This document shows positions 16,739 to 26,298 of a stretch of 64,000 bases of DNA, in pieces. The DNA is from Haliotispira sp965263485 (GTDB taxonomy: Bacteria; Spirochaetota; Spirochaetia; SP-2023). The notes beneath the pieces were generated by a model, which saw nothing but the letters and a program-made list of their open reading frames with translations, was not told the origin of the DNA and did not search any database. The translations under genes were made by a program, and so were the position numbers. Each line of letters opens with the position of its first letter. The first letter of the stretch is position 1. The stretch covers positions 682,001 to 746,000 of the forward strand of contig CBDHHO010000004.1 of NCBI GenBank assembly GCA_965263485.1, in the 5' to 3' direction.

Positions 16739-16755
16739 GGGCACCTCTAAAATAA
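16739..16755. repeat. Solo TIR end
   Basis: GGGCACCTCTAAAATAA just beyond the rpmF stop codon, with no partner found. Confidence 0.5.
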
Positions 16756-16773
16756 TGGAAAGGAAGAAGAACT

Positions 16774-16953
16774 CTACTCAACATCGATCACCTGGCGGCC
16801 ACGATAGTAGCCACAGGCGGGGCAGGCCCGGTGCAACAACTTGCTGTTGCCACAATTGCTGCACGCAATACGGTTTACTGCGGTCACACGATTGTTTATC
16901 GAACGCCTGCGCCGGGAGCGGGATTTAGACGGTTTATGCTTGGGTACTGCCAT
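16774..16953 (-). CDS. rpmF: 50S ribosomal protein L32
   Basis: A 59-residue basic protein starting MAVPKHKPSKSRSRRRR, with four cysteines in two pairs (CSNC at 31-34, CPAC at 44-47) forming the zinc ribbon of the L32 form that binds zinc. An AAAGG Shine-Dalgarno sequence lies upstream of the ATG. It heads the rpmF-acpP pair. Confidence 0.95.
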   Translation of the reverse strand: MAVPKHKPSKSRSRRRRSINNRVTAVNRIACSNCGNSKLLHRACPACGYYRGRQVIDVE

Positions 16954-17166
16954 CTGAATGGCCTTTCAAGTGCTGCTGAGAGCACTGCACAGAGGATGTT
17001 CAGGATAGGGAATAGAATGGCCAGTAATGTAGTTGTCCAGAGCATATCTGTCAATACGAAAACGGAAGAAAAGCACAAGGAGTTCGACACCATCTCGTTT
17101 TCTGTCAAAACTCTTGCCCATTGCTTCAGGGATAGCCAAGAAATGGGAGCGCCCGCCTTCCCCAAG

Positions 17167-18159
17167 TCAGAAAGCGTTCTGGGCGATCAGAGTGGCGAAC
17201 GGACCGCGCAGGGGCAAACCGTCCCCGGCGGGCTTGCCCAAATGGCCGTAATTCTCACGGTACTCCAGAATCGACCAGCCCTGCTGCATATAGAAGAGCT
17301 TCATCTCTTCACTCTCGGGGAGGAAGTAAAAACCTCCGGGCCAGACAACACCGGCGTGCCGGCTGGCAATCGGGAACACGGCGAGGTGTAAAGCCCCCGG
17401 CCTGGCTTGTTGCATGCAATGACGCAGCAGCTCGAGAGCGGCTTCGAGAAACTGCAAGCTGACGATGGCCATTGCAATGTCGTGAGGGGCCGCTTCGCGC
17501 CACTGATTCAGGTCTACCAGCCTGCCGATCATTTTGGCATCCCTGTCTAGGCCCTCGCTCTGAGCCATGGCATTCCAGGCCCCCAAGCTCTCCGGGCTGC
17601 GATCGAGCCCCAGGACCCGATAGTCTTGCTGTTGATCACCTGCGAACAGAGCCCCGTTGCGGCCCCGGCCGCAACCAAGGTCGAGCACCTGCAAGGGACG
17701 CTGGCCAAATTCGGGGTGCAGTTGGCTATAGTAGGCCTTGAAATAGGCCACCTCACTGTGAGGCTGTCCCAGACCGTTGCTGCTGTTAAACTTCTTGTGA
17801 AAATAGAGGCTGTGAATGGTGGCAAACTCAGCGCATCCCCGGCGGCCTGGCTGCTGCTCTATGCTTACCTCGCGTCCTTCGCTGCTCTTTAGCCGGAAAA
17901 GCTGGGAGGGGCGCAGTACCACCGAGGCACCGTTTTCCAGAACCTGCTCACTGATCGGCCCGTGGTTTAAAACGGCCCGAGCTTCTTGCTGCCGTGATTC
18001 CATTTGATATAGCGACAATTGCAGGGGGGGGGCCGCCGGGGCCGCCGTCAATCTCAGCCAGACGGCGTCGGGCACGATCTGAACGTTGTCCCGTACCAAG
18101 TCAGAGAGCTCAATGCTCCGGAAGATTCGAAATGCCGGGGGAGGAAAAGTCTGCAGCAT
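17167..18159 (-). CDS. TehB-like SAM-dependent methyltransferase
   Basis: A 330-residue protein. The N-terminal about 110 residues resemble the small beta domain (DUF1971 type) found before TehB. Residues about 155-300 are a class I methyltransferase with the SAM loop VLDLGCGRGRNGALFA and an acidic ribose-binding end GLDRSPESL. TehB proteins methylate tellurite or related oxyanions, and the actual substrate here is not shown. It is a single gene bounded by a repeat element upstream. Confidence 0.72.
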   Translation of the reverse strand: MLQTFPPPAFRIFRSIELSDLVRDNVQIVPDAVWLRLTAAPAAPPLQLSLYQMESRQQEARAVLNHGPISEQVLENGASVVLRPSQLFRLKSSEGREVSIEQQPGRRGCAEFATIHSLYFHKKFNSSNGLGQPHSEVAYFKAYYSQLHPEFGQRPLQVLDLGCGRGRNGALFAGDQQQDYRVLGLDRSPESLGAWNAMAQSEGLDRDAKMIGRLVDLNQWREAAPHDIAMAIVSLQFLEAALELLRHCMQQARPGALHLAVFPIASRHAGVVWPGGFYFLPESEEMKLFYMQQGWSILEYRENYGHLGKPAGDGLPLRGPFATLIAQNAF

Positions 18160-18182
18160 AAAAAACTCCTAAGGAAGCTCTA

Positions 18183-18391
18183 GAGGACCTCTAAAAATTC
18201 GCTCTTCTTGCGAAGCTATTTGGGAGCGAGGAAGTGAAGCCGAGACATACTTTGTTGTATTGTATAGGCTTCCATGCTAAAGCATGGAAGAAAATGCAGG
18301 CCGTGCGCAGCAAGAGCCTGCCGCCTCTTCTGACAAAACTGCTTCGTGAAAAAGACCGAGTCTGGCGCAGAATGGAATTTTTGGAGGTTCC
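18183..18391. repeat. TIR element, about 209 bp, long subfamily
   Basis: It begins GAGGACCTCTAAAAATTCGC and ends GAATTTTTGGAGGTTCC. The interior holds TTCCATGCTAAAGCATGGAA, a perfect palindromic arm shared with the blocks at 14000 and 56519. Confidence 0.75.
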
Positions 18392-18736
18392 ACTAAAGGC
18401 TCTCTTTCGAGTTCCCGGAATCACTCCTGCGATTCTAATATTTTGTGTGGCACTACTGCAAGGCTGGCCACCTGGGAATCAGTCTCTCGTGCTAGGAGGG
18501 CCTCCCGGCACAAAAATTTGGGTGCCCTTCTGCACCTGATTTCCTGCTTGCCAGACAGATTGAGGGATTCAATCGAGCCTCCCGGTCTGGCCGCCAAAAG
18601 CTGGAAAAATTTGCGAATAAATGGAATTTAAGATTAACTTCTTGCGTTATCAAATTTTTCTTGTAAACTGGCAATACTGTGCCAAAGCGTGCCGGTCAGC
18701 CCGATTGTGGCTGTCGCGCAATGATCAGGAGGCCCT
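18392..18736 (+). promoter_or_regulatory. Upstream region of the flagellar operon
   Basis: This gap of about 345 bp holds no gene. A possible sigma-70 promoter is TTGCGT at 18642-18647, a 16-bp spacer and TAAACT at 18664-18669. I see no sigma-28 type TAAA-N15-GCCGATAA promoter. A strong AGGAGG precedes flgB. Confidence 0.4.
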
Positions 18737-19153
18737 ATGTTTGAACACAGTACATTTGGCAAGACACTGAATATTCTCGAACGAACCATGGAAGTTGCGA
18801 GCCTGCGCCGCGATGTGATTGCCAATAATCTGGCTAATGCCAGTACGCCCGATTTTAAGCGCAGTCAAGTTTCGTTTGAGGCACAGCTGGGACGGGCCCT
18901 GGCCTCGGAACAGGAGCCGGTCTTTCCCGTCAAAAAGACCGACCCCCGGCATATGGACCCGTTTCGGCCGCAGGACTACCGCGCCGTGGAAGCGCGCCGT
19001 AGCTTGGACTACCTGAGTCAAAGCGACAACAACGGGAACAATGTCGATTACGACCAGGAAATTGGTGATTCCTTGAAAAATCAGATGCGCTACGAGTCAA
19101 TGGCGGCTGCAATCGGCTTCCAGTTTAGGCAGATCAAAAAAGTATTGTCGTAG
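18737..19153 (+). CDS. flgB: Flagellar basal-body rod protein FlgB
   Basis: A 138-residue rod protein with the family start (LERTMEVASLRRDVIANNLANASTPDFKR) and a C-terminal helix that packs with other rod subunits. It forms part of the proximal rod of the periplasmic flagellum. AGGAGG lies eight bases before the ATG. It is the first gene of the operon running to flbB. Confidence 0.96.
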   Translation: MFEHSTFGKTLNILERTMEVASLRRDVIANNLANASTPDFKRSQVSFEAQLGRALASEQEPVFPVKKTDPRHMDPFRPQDYRAVEARRSLDYLSQSDNNGNNVDYDQEIGDSLKNQMRYESMAAAIGFQFRQIKKVLS

Positions 19154-19186
19154 ACAACTGCAACAATTTGGATAAGGAAAGAAATT

Positions 19187-19645
19187 ATGGGTATTTTTTC
19201 TGCTATTAATATTGCCAGTTCCGGGATGAGCGCGCAGAACGTGCGCAAAGATGTCATCGCCAACAATATTGCCAATGCCAACACAACCCGGACGCCTGAA
19301 GGGGGCCCATTCCGGCGCAGCCGCACTATCTTGCGCACCATGAATTCTCAGCCGTACTGGCGCTCCCCGTTTTTGCCGGAAGCCTTGGACAATGGCATCG
19401 GTGAGGGAGTGGAGGTCGCGAAGATCGAGAAAGACCTGAGCGATACCCGCTTGGTCTACGATCCTACTCACCCGGATGCACACAAAGCGGGCAGGCTGAC
19501 GGGCTATGTGGAGTATCCCAACGTCAATATCATGGAAGAAATGGTGGACATGACCGAAGTGCAAAGGGCCTATGAGGCCAATGCGCGTATTGTCGATGGT
19601 TCAAAGAGCATGTACAAAAGTGTCATAGACCTGCTGCGAGGCTAG
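19187..19645 (+). CDS. flgC: Flagellar basal-body rod protein FlgC
   Basis: A 152-residue protein with the rod motif INIASSGMSAQNVRKDVIANNIANANTTRTPEG and the FlgC C-terminus (YPNVNIMEEMVDMTEVQRAYEANARI). It is a proximal rod component, 33 bp after flgB. A 226-bp repeat separates it from fliE. Confidence 0.96.
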   Translation: MGIFSAINIASSGMSAQNVRKDVIANNIANANTTRTPEGGPFRRSRTILRTMNSQPYWRSPFLPEALDNGIGEGVEVAKIEKDLSDTRLVYDPTHPDAHKAGRLTGYVEYPNVNIMEEMVDMTEVQRAYEANARIVDGSKSMYKSVIDLLRG

Positions 19646-19720
19646 GGCTGATGGGAGAAGAGCCGTCTCAATTGTGATTTATTTACGCGTAGCCTCGTCA
19701 GTAAACCCCTTATTGTATAA

Positions 19721-19946
19721 GGGCGGCTCTAAAAATTTCAGTTCCGCGTGGAGTCGCGATCTTTTCCGCGGGGAAAAGGTTCTGCCTTCGCGGCAGGATT
19801 TGCAGGTTGTGGCCTGCTTCGCCGCGCCACCGCCTGCCGTTGGCAACTTATTTCAATACAACGAAGTATTAAAACGAGTTGCCGCCTTGCTCTCGCGAAA
19901 AATCTCGGCGCGGGGGCACATCGAAAGCGAATTTTCAGAGGTTCCC
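19721..19946. repeat. TIR element inside the flagellar operon (flgC-fliE gap)
   Basis: A 226-bp copy of the second interior type: it begins GGGCGGCTCTAAAAATTTC and ends TTTTCAGAGGTTCCC, and contains a GTTCTGCCTTCGCGGCAGGA hairpin. The 446-bp flgC-fliE gap otherwise holds short direct repeats (AAGGGGAATTCTG twice near 19950) and no gene. Confidence 0.75.
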
Positions 19947-20091
19947 TTAAGGGGAATTCTGAAGGGGAATTCTGAAAATTCGCTTTTGTCTTCTTGCAAA
20001 GTTGTTCGTTTCAGAAGCGCGGGAAAGAACGCCATAAAAATGAGGAGGGGCAGGGGTTCCCATAAACTACTCCTGAAGACAGGAAATACAT

Positions 20092-20457
20092 ATGAATATA
20101 CTACGTCATTTGCCGGGCTTCGAATCAAGGCCGGAGCTGCTTCAACGTGCGGGAGTCGAACTGCGCACCGCAAACCCTCTGCACTTCAAGCAGAGTGGCG
20201 AGACTAAAGCCGCAGCAGAGGGACAAAGGGCAGAGCTGGGCACCTTTGGCAATATGGTATTGAGTGCCTTGGGAGAGACCAGCAATCAAATTCTGGACAG
20301 CCAGCTGTTGCAGCAGCAGGCCATTGTGAGCCCCGATTCGGTGGATCCTTCCACACTGGTGGTGAGCATGCTCAAAGCAGATATGAGCCTGAGCCTGACC
20401 AAGGCGGTAATTGACCGCGCCACTGCTGCGTATAAGGAACTGACTACCGTTCGTTAG
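20092..20457 (+). CDS. fliE: Flagellar hook-basal body complex protein FliE
   Basis: A 121-residue protein. The C-terminal half carries the FliE pattern (FGNMVLSALGETSNQILDSQ, VDPSTLVVSMLKADMSLSLTKAVIDRATAAYKEL). FliE joins the MS ring to the rod. An AGGA sequence precedes the ATG. It stands between flgC and fliF as in other spirochaetes. Confidence 0.94.
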   Translation: MNILRHLPGFESRPELLQRAGVELRTANPLHFKQSGETKAAAEGQRAELGTFGNMVLSALGETSNQILDSQLLQQQAIVSPDSVDPSTLVVSMLKADMSLSLTKAVIDRATAAYKELTTVR

Positions 20458-20504
20458 CCGCATCTCCGCGAACGGTAAAGGAGCTTTTATGAGGGGCACA
20501 GCGA

Positions 20505-22208
20505 ATGGGTGAGTTCCTGAAGAACATCCGCAATGCCATAGCTGGTAATTGGGCGAAATGGACTGCGATACAGCGTTCAATCGCAATCGGAGTCGTAGTC
20601 CTGCTGCTGGCCGGTCTGATCTCGCTGTTCTTCTGGGGCGGAGCCCCATCTCAGACGGCAATATTTAACGTCTCGATTCAGGATCAGGCGGCTTTGGACC
20701 AGATGGCCTTGCGGCTTGATCAGGAAAATATTCCCTATAGCATCAGTTCTGGGAAACTCTATGTGAACAACGGCCAGACGGCCCGCATGGTGCGTTCGCT
20801 GCTGGTTCAGGAAGATCTGATTCCATCGGGCATGGACCCGTGGTCGGTGTTTGACGTGCAGCGCTGGACCACCTCGCAGTTCGAAAACGATGTGCGCCTG
20901 CGGCGCGCCATCACCCAGAACCTGGAACAGCACATCACCGCTCTCAAAACCATCGACAGTGCTTCTGTGACCTTGGTGACTCCGAAGAAAGAAGTGCTCA
21001 GAGAGTTGCAGGATCCGACTACGGCTTCGGTAATCCTCACCCCGCGCCCCGGCGTTGATCTGCTGGAAGACAAAAAGCAGGTGCAGGGCATTGTGCGCCT
21101 GATCAGTTTTGCCGTGGCAGGTCTGGCATCGGACAATATCACGGTACTGGATAACAACGGCTTGGTCTTGAACGACTTCGACAGCCTCAAGGATTTTGAC
21201 CGCCTGGTCTTGGGGGCCAGGATTCTGAAACAGAAAAAAATCGAAGAGGCCGAGCTGACGCGCAAGATCACCCAGTCGCTCAGCACCATCGTCAGCAAGG
21301 AGCGCCTGGAAATCATCAATGTCGCAATTGAGCTGGATTATGTGGACCGCACCGAACGATCCAAAGAGTACCTGCCGATCACCCTGAAGGAAGACAACCC
21401 GGCAACTCCCTATGACGAGAGTGAAGTTCTGGCTCCGGCCCCGATTTCTGAGCTGGTAACCAAGGAAAATTTTGAGGGCTATGCATTCAACCCGGAAGGC
21501 CCGCCCGGCCAGGAGGGGCAGACCCCTCCCGTTTATAAGGAGCTTGAAGAGACTCCCGGCAAATACATCAAAGACTCAACCGTCAACAACTACCAGTACA
21601 ACGAACTGGAGAAAGAGGAAGTCGCGAGTCCGTTGGAAGTCCAAAAGATCGCCGTCGGTGTGGCGATCGACGGTACTTGGGAAAGGGTCTACGACGATGC
21701 GGGCAAGGTGCAGATTGCCAGCGGCAAAATTCAGCGCGAATACAAGCCGGTGTCTCCTGAGGTGCTGGAAAGTATCCGCAACGTGTTGAAGAATTCCCTG
21801 GGCATCGATGAAGCCCGGGGCGATACGGTTACGGTGGAGAATATTCCGTTCGACCGCAGTGCTGAGTTTGCCAGAGAAGATAAAGCCTATGTCGCCGCCA
21901 AGGCCCGACAGCGGATTCTGCTGATTTCGGTTGGCGTACTGGCGGGCTTGATTTTATTGGGCCTGCTGCTGCGCATCATCATTCAGGCGCACGCACGCCG
22001 CAGGCGTGCTCGCGAAGAAGAGCTGGCTCGCCAGCATCAGGCCATGCGTGAGGCGGCACTGCGCGCCGCCGAAGAAGATCTTGCCGAATCGCAGATGGTA
22101 GTTGGAGGCAGAGGCAATATCGAGTTACAGGAAAGTGCGGCCAATCTGACGCGGGACAATCCCCAAGGTGTGGCACAACTGATTCGCATGTGGATCACCG
22201 ACGATTGA
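20505..22208 (+). CDS. fliF: Flagellar MS-ring protein FliF
   Basis: A 567-residue membrane ring protein with an N-terminal membrane segment (about 25-45), two ring-building motifs including GKLYVNNGQTARMVRSLL and VLTPRPGVDLLEDKKQVQGIVRLI, a charged periplasmic loop, a second membrane segment (about 465-487, LLISVGVLAGLILLGLLLRI) and a cytoplasmic tail that binds FliG (ending QLIRMWI). GAGGGG lies eight bases before the ATG. A 7-codon micro-ORF with its own AAAGGAG (20489-20512) overlaps this start. Confidence 0.97.
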   Translation: MGEFLKNIRNAIAGNWAKWTAIQRSIAIGVVVLLLAGLISLFFWGGAPSQTAIFNVSIQDQAALDQMALRLDQENIPYSISSGKLYVNNGQTARMVRSLLVQEDLIPSGMDPWSVFDVQRWTTSQFENDVRLRRAITQNLEQHITALKTIDSASVTLVTPKKEVLRELQDPTTASVILTPRPGVDLLEDKKQVQGIVRLISFAVAGLASDNITVLDNNGLVLNDFDSLKDFDRLVLGARILKQKKIEEAELTRKITQSLSTIVSKERLEIINVAIELDYVDRTERSKEYLPITLKEDNPATPYDESEVLAPAPISELVTKENFEGYAFNPEGPPGQEGQTPPVYKELEETPGKYIKDSTVNNYQYNELEKEEVASPLEVQKIAVGVAIDGTWERVYDDAGKVQIASGKIQREYKPVSPEVLESIRNVLKNSLGIDEARGDTVTVENIPFDRSAEFAREDKAYVAAKARQRILLISVGVLAGLILLGLLLRIIIQAHARRRRAREEELARQHQAMREAALRAAEEDLAESQMVVGGRGNIELQESAANLTRDNPQGVAQLIRMWITDD

Positions 22209-22289
22209 AGCAATTGGCGGGACATCGGGAGATCTTAAACAGATTCATAAGCGGAAGCGGCTGGAAGACGCCGATGAGGAGTAGGGTAT

Positions 22290-23327
22290 ATGCCAAAGAA
22301 GGAAACAGGCGGACATTCGGATAGCGATGAAGAACTGACAGGCCGCCAAAAGGCCGCCATCTTTCTCGTCACTCTGGGCTCTGAAATTTCTGCTTCGATC
22401 TTCAAGCATCTGAATCAGGAAGAAGTGGAAACCATCACCTTTGAAATTGCCCGTTTGGGCAACGTCAATTCTGAAGACCGCGATCTGGTGCTGCAAGAGT
22501 TCCAGGAAATGATGATGGCCCAGGATTTTATGGCTGCCGGTGGCGTGGACTACGCCCGCGAGCTGCTGGAAAAATCCCTGGGTGCGGACAAAGCCATTGA
22601 AATCATCAACCGTCTGACTTCATCGCTGAAATCCCGGCCCTTTGACTTTGTGCGCCGTGCCGACCCGCAGCACATTCTGAACTTCATCCAGCAGGAGCAC
22701 CCTCAGACCATTGCCCTGATCCTCTCTTATATTGAGCCGGGCAAGGCCTCCGCAGTGCTTGGCGGCCTGGACCCGGAAATGCAGTCCGAAGTGGCCAAGC
22801 GCATCGCCAATATGGAGCGTTCCTCACCGGAAGTAATTCGCGAAGTAGAGCGGGTGCTGGAGAAGAAGCTGGCCTCGATCTCTTCCGAGGATGTGGCAGT
22901 GGCCGGAGGGGTGGACAGTATCGTAGAAATCCTGAACACGATTGACCGGACTACCGAACGCAGCATCATGGAAAGCTTGGAAGAAGATGATCCCGAGCTG
23001 GCCGAAGAAATCCGCAAGAAGATGTTTGTTTTCGATGACATTGTGATGCTGGATGACGGTTCGATCCAGCGGGTGCTGAAGGAAATAGACCAGCAGGACT
23101 TGACCAAGGCACTGAAAGCCGTTGATGATGAAGTCAAGGAGAAAATCTTCCGCAACATGACCAAGCGCGCGGCATCGATGCTGGAAGAAGACATACAGTT
23201 CATGGGTCCTGTGCGCATGAGCGATGTTGAGGAAGTGCAGCAGAAAATTGTGGGTATCATCCGCAAACTGGAAGAGGCCGGCGAAGTAATCATTGCCCGC
23301 AGCGGAGATGATGATCTTCTGGTGTGA
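22290..23327 (+). CDS. fliG: Flagellar motor switch protein FliG
   Basis: A 345-residue switch protein: LTGRQKAAIFLVTLGSEISASIFKHL at the start, the ARM middle domain with the EHPQTIALILSYI motif, and the C-terminal torque helix region (VDDEVKEKIFRNMTKRAASMLEEDIQFMGPVRMSDVEEVQQKIV) that meets the stator. It is the rotor part for torque and direction switching. 81 bp after fliF. Confidence 0.97.
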   Translation: MPKKETGGHSDSDEELTGRQKAAIFLVTLGSEISASIFKHLNQEEVETITFEIARLGNVNSEDRDLVLQEFQEMMMAQDFMAAGGVDYARELLEKSLGADKAIEIINRLTSSLKSRPFDFVRRADPQHILNFIQQEHPQTIALILSYIEPGKASAVLGGLDPEMQSEVAKRIANMERSSPEVIREVERVLEKKLASISSEDVAVAGGVDSIVEILNTIDRTTERSIMESLEEDDPELAEEIRKKMFVFDDIVMLDDGSIQRVLKEIDQQDLTKALKAVDDEVKEKIFRNMTKRAASMLEEDIQFMGPVRMSDVEEVQQKIVGIIRKLEEAGEVIIARSGDDDLLV

Positions 23328-23434
23328 GAGCGGCGGAGTCGGAACGGAGAGCGGATCCAGGCGGGAATTTGCTTCGGGTGCCAAATCCGAGCGGAGTTTT
23401 CCCCACAGTGGCTCAGATTGAGAAGCAGACTAAA

Positions 23435-23564
23435 GGGAAGCTCTAAAAACTCCATTCTGCGTTCTCGTTCGCTCTTTTGATCAGTAAGGCCTTACCATAC
23501 AACAAGGTATTCTTCGGCCTCACTTCCTCGCTTTGCAAGAAGAGCGAATTTTTAGAGCTTTCCC
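23435..23564. repeat. TIR element inside the flagellar operon (fliG-fliH gap)
   Basis: A 130-bp copy beginning GGGAAGCTCTAAAAACTCC and ending TTTTTAGAGCTTTCCC. It has an interior piece of the common type (CAACAAGGTATTCTTCGGCC). Confidence 0.7.
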
Positions 23565-23567
23565 AAA

Positions 23568-23610
23568 GCACTACTCGGGCACTACTCGGGCACTACTCGG
23601 GCACTACTCG
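23568..23610. repeat. 11-bp tandem repeat before fliH
   Basis: Four copies of GCACTACTCGG directly after the repeat element, 69 bp before the fliH start. Confidence 0.85.
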
Positions 23611-23678
23611 CGAATAAAACTGCAATTTTGGCAGGGACTATTAAAGGTGCCCTAAAGAGGGGGCGGCAGGTATCGCAG

Positions 23679-24740
23679 ATGAACAAGCGTGACAAGATTT
23701 TCCACCCTACGGATGTGATTGACCTGACACGGCAATCCCGGAGGCAAATTAACATCTCCATGCCGAGTCTTGATGTAATTGAAGAGCCGGAAGAAGTCTA
23801 CACCGGCCCCAGCCCGGAGGAAATCCGCAAAGAAATTGCCCGGCTGCAAGAGGACTGGCAGAGCCGTCAGGATGCAGAGCAAGAGCAGTTGCAGGAGCAG
23901 CTGAGGATACAGCGCGAGGAACTGGGTGAAGAACTGCGCAAGCAGCGCGAGGCAGCGCAGCACGAGAGCGAGCAAGTCCTTGCCAGAGCCGATGAAAAGG
24001 CCCGGAGCATTGTCGCTCAAGCCGAAGCCCAAGCCGGGGAGATGCAGGAGAACGCCAGGCTCAAAGTAGAAATGATCGAAGAAAACGCCCGGGAGCAAGG
24101 TCTGAAGGAAGGTCGCAAAGAGGGTTACGAGCAGGGCTTTGCCGAGATCCGGCGTCTGAGCAATCAGTTGCACTACATGATCTCCGGCGTGTTGCAGCGC
24201 CGTGAGGAAATCATCGCATCGCTAGAGAGTGATCTGATCGACTTGACCCTGTTGATTGCCCGCAAAGTGGTCAAAGTGCTCTCCGAAAATCAGAAAGACA
24301 TCGTGATTTACAATACTCTGGAGGCCCTGAAGAAGCTGCGCTGCCGCGGCAGTGTGACGCTGCGCGTCCATCCCGAAGATATGGATGTTTCTCAGGAGTA
24401 CAAAGAGCACTTCATTCGGGAAGTGGAGAACCTAGAGGGTGTTCATGTAGCCGAAGACCACATGGTGCCGCGCGGCGGCTGTATTGTCGAGAGCGATTTT
24501 GGCGAGATTGATGCCCGCATTTCTTCGCAGCTGCGCGAAGTGGAAGATAAGATTTTGTCGGTCAAGCCTCTCAGGCGGCTGAGTCCGCGCAAGCTGAGCG
24601 AAGACATCATTCGCAAGGACGAAGAAGAATTACAGAGCTTTGTCAATTCGATGTCTCCTGGCTCCCAGGACCCCCGAGAGTCCGGGGACTTGGGAGCTTT
24701 GGATGATCCGGGCAGGGCCGCTGAGACATCAATGAGCTGA
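23679..24740 (+). CDS. fliH: Flagellar assembly protein FliH
   Basis: A 353-residue export-apparatus regulator that binds FliI. It has a long glutamate/glutamine-rich coiled coil (about residues 60-165) and a C-terminal domain with LIARKVVKVLSENQKDIVIYN, RVHPEDM and GGCIVESDFGEIDARISSQL, as in FliH/YscL proteins. I chose ATG 23679 because an upstream TTG reading runs through repeat DNA, and because treponemal FliH starts with a similar FxPxxVI sequence. Confidence 0.93.
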   Translation: MNKRDKIFHPTDVIDLTRQSRRQINISMPSLDVIEEPEEVYTGPSPEEIRKEIARLQEDWQSRQDAEQEQLQEQLRIQREELGEELRKQREAAQHESEQVLARADEKARSIVAQAEAQAGEMQENARLKVEMIEENAREQGLKEGRKEGYEQGFAEIRRLSNQLHYMISGVLQRREEIIASLESDLIDLTLLIARKVVKVLSENQKDIVIYNTLEALKKLRCRGSVTLRVHPEDMDVSQEYKEHFIREVENLEGVHVAEDHMVPRGGCIVESDFGEIDARISSQLREVEDKILSVKPLRRLSPRKLSEDIIRKDEEELQSFVNSMSPGSQDPRESGDLGALDDPGRAAETSMS

Positions 24741-24822
24741 GAAAATGCGGCACCTGGGCGGGAGAGCGATGCGAACAGAGCGAGTCCGGGTGCCTGCATT
24801 GCTGTAGTGCGGGAGTTCCGGT

Positions 24823-26256
24823 ATGAACATTGCGAATTTCGATTCGGTGCTGCGCTGCCAGGAGGCCCTGAGTGCTCTGGACACCATCAAATACGGCGGC
24901 CGGGTCGAGCGGATCCAGGGCCAGATGCTCCACTGCAAAGGTCCGGTAGCTCAGATCGGCGAAGTCTGCCGGGTGTTCCCTTCAAGATATAACCCCTATA
25001 CCCGGCAGGCCGGAGACAAGCCGAGCCGTGGAGCAAGGCAAAAACTGCCCGCAGAATCTCCCGAAGCTGCCGAATTCTACGGGGAGGTAGTGGCCTTGGA
25101 GCGGGCACACTGCTGCGTCATGCTCTATGACCATCCTTCCGGGCTGCGGATCGGCGACAAAGTGATCGCCTTGGGCAACGAGCTGGAAGTACCGGTTTCC
25201 ACAGAATTGCTGGGCCGGGTAGTCGATCCGCTGGTGCGGCCCTTGGACGGCGGCCCCCCGGTTGCGGCGTTTGTGAAGTACCCGGTGCTGCGCGAAGCAC
25301 CCGGTGCCATGTCGCGGCCGCCGATTCACGAACAGCTGAGCATCGGCGTACGGGCCATTGATGGTCTGCTGCCACTGGGCAAGGGCCAGCGGGTGGGCAT
25401 TTTTTCCGGTTCCGGTGTGGGGAAATCTACGTTACTGGGCATGGTCGCCCGCAACACCGCCGCAGACGTGGTGGTCATCGCCCTGATCGGCGAGCGCAGC
25501 CGCGAGGTGCGCGAGTTTTTGGAGAACGACTTGGGAGAACAGGGTCGGGCGCGTTCGATCCTGGTGGTCTCGACTTCCAACAGCCCGGCGCTCTCCCGCA
25601 TTCGCGGAGCCTACAGTGCCACTGCGATCGCCGAATACTTCCGCGATTGCGGCAAAGATGTGCTGCTGCTCTTCGATTCGGTGACCCGCTTTGCCACCGC
25701 CGGACGCGAAGTCGGCCTGGCTGCGGGCGAGCCGCCCACGGTGCGCGGATTCCCCCCCTCGGTGTTCAACAGCCTGCCGCTGCTGCTGGAGCGGGCCGGG
25801 CGCAGCGAGCGCGGCTCCATCACGGGGATCTACAACGTACTGGTCGAAGGTGATGACCTGGATGAGCCGGTCTCCGATGCCATCCGCGGCATTCTAGACG
25901 GGCATATCATCCTCTCGCGGCAATTGGCCGAGCGCTACCACTATCCGGCTATTGACGTGCCTGCCTCGGTCTCACGCCTAGAGCAAAAGGTCTCGCTGCC
26001 GGAGTTCCGACCGGTGATTGCCCATATCAAGCGTCTGCTGGCGACCTATCGCGAACGGCAGGACCTGGTCGAGATCGGAGCCTACGCTTCGGGAAGCAAC
26101 CCCTTGCTGGACGAAGCGATTGAGCGCCTGCCAAGCCTGCTGAAGTTTTTGCAGCAGGATACCACAGACAATTCTTCGCTGGCACAGACCCTCAAGACAT
26201 TGCTGGAACTGACCGGGGCGGAGCTGGCGGAGACGGGTGCTGAATTTGCAGAATAA
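24823..26256 (+). CDS. fliI: Flagellum-specific ATPase FliI
   Basis: A 477-residue export ATPase of the F1-beta family. Walker A is GIFSGSGVGKSTLLG (about residue 191), Walker B VLLLFDSVTRFA, with the GEPPTVRGFPPSVF and EGDDLDEPVSDAIRGILDGHI motifs typical of FliI. It energises export of rod, hook and filament subunits with FliH and FliJ. Confidence 0.97.
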   Translation: MNIANFDSVLRCQEALSALDTIKYGGRVERIQGQMLHCKGPVAQIGEVCRVFPSRYNPYTRQAGDKPSRGARQKLPAESPEAAEFYGEVVALERAHCCVMLYDHPSGLRIGDKVIALGNELEVPVSTELLGRVVDPLVRPLDGGPPVAAFVKYPVLREAPGAMSRPPIHEQLSIGVRAIDGLLPLGKGQRVGIFSGSGVGKSTLLGMVARNTAADVVVIALIGERSREVREFLENDLGEQGRARSILVVSTSNSPALSRIRGAYSATAIAEYFRDCGKDVLLLFDSVTRFATAGREVGLAAGEPPTVRGFPPSVFNSLPLLLERAGRSERGSITGIYNVLVEGDDLDEPVSDAIRGILDGHIILSRQLAERYHYPAIDVPASVSRLEQKVSLPEFRPVIAHIKRLLATYRERQDLVEIGAYASGSNPLLDEAIERLPSLLKFLQQDTTDNSSLAQTLKTLLELTGAELAETGAEFAE

Positions 26257-26298
26257 GCCCGGTCTGGTTACAGTGTAGCCGCCAGAAGAGAGGAGCGT

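Noticed and set aside
19674..20207. 177-residue frame between flgC and fliE
   Set aside because: It runs through a repeat element and into fliE in another frame, with low-complexity, arginine-rich content.
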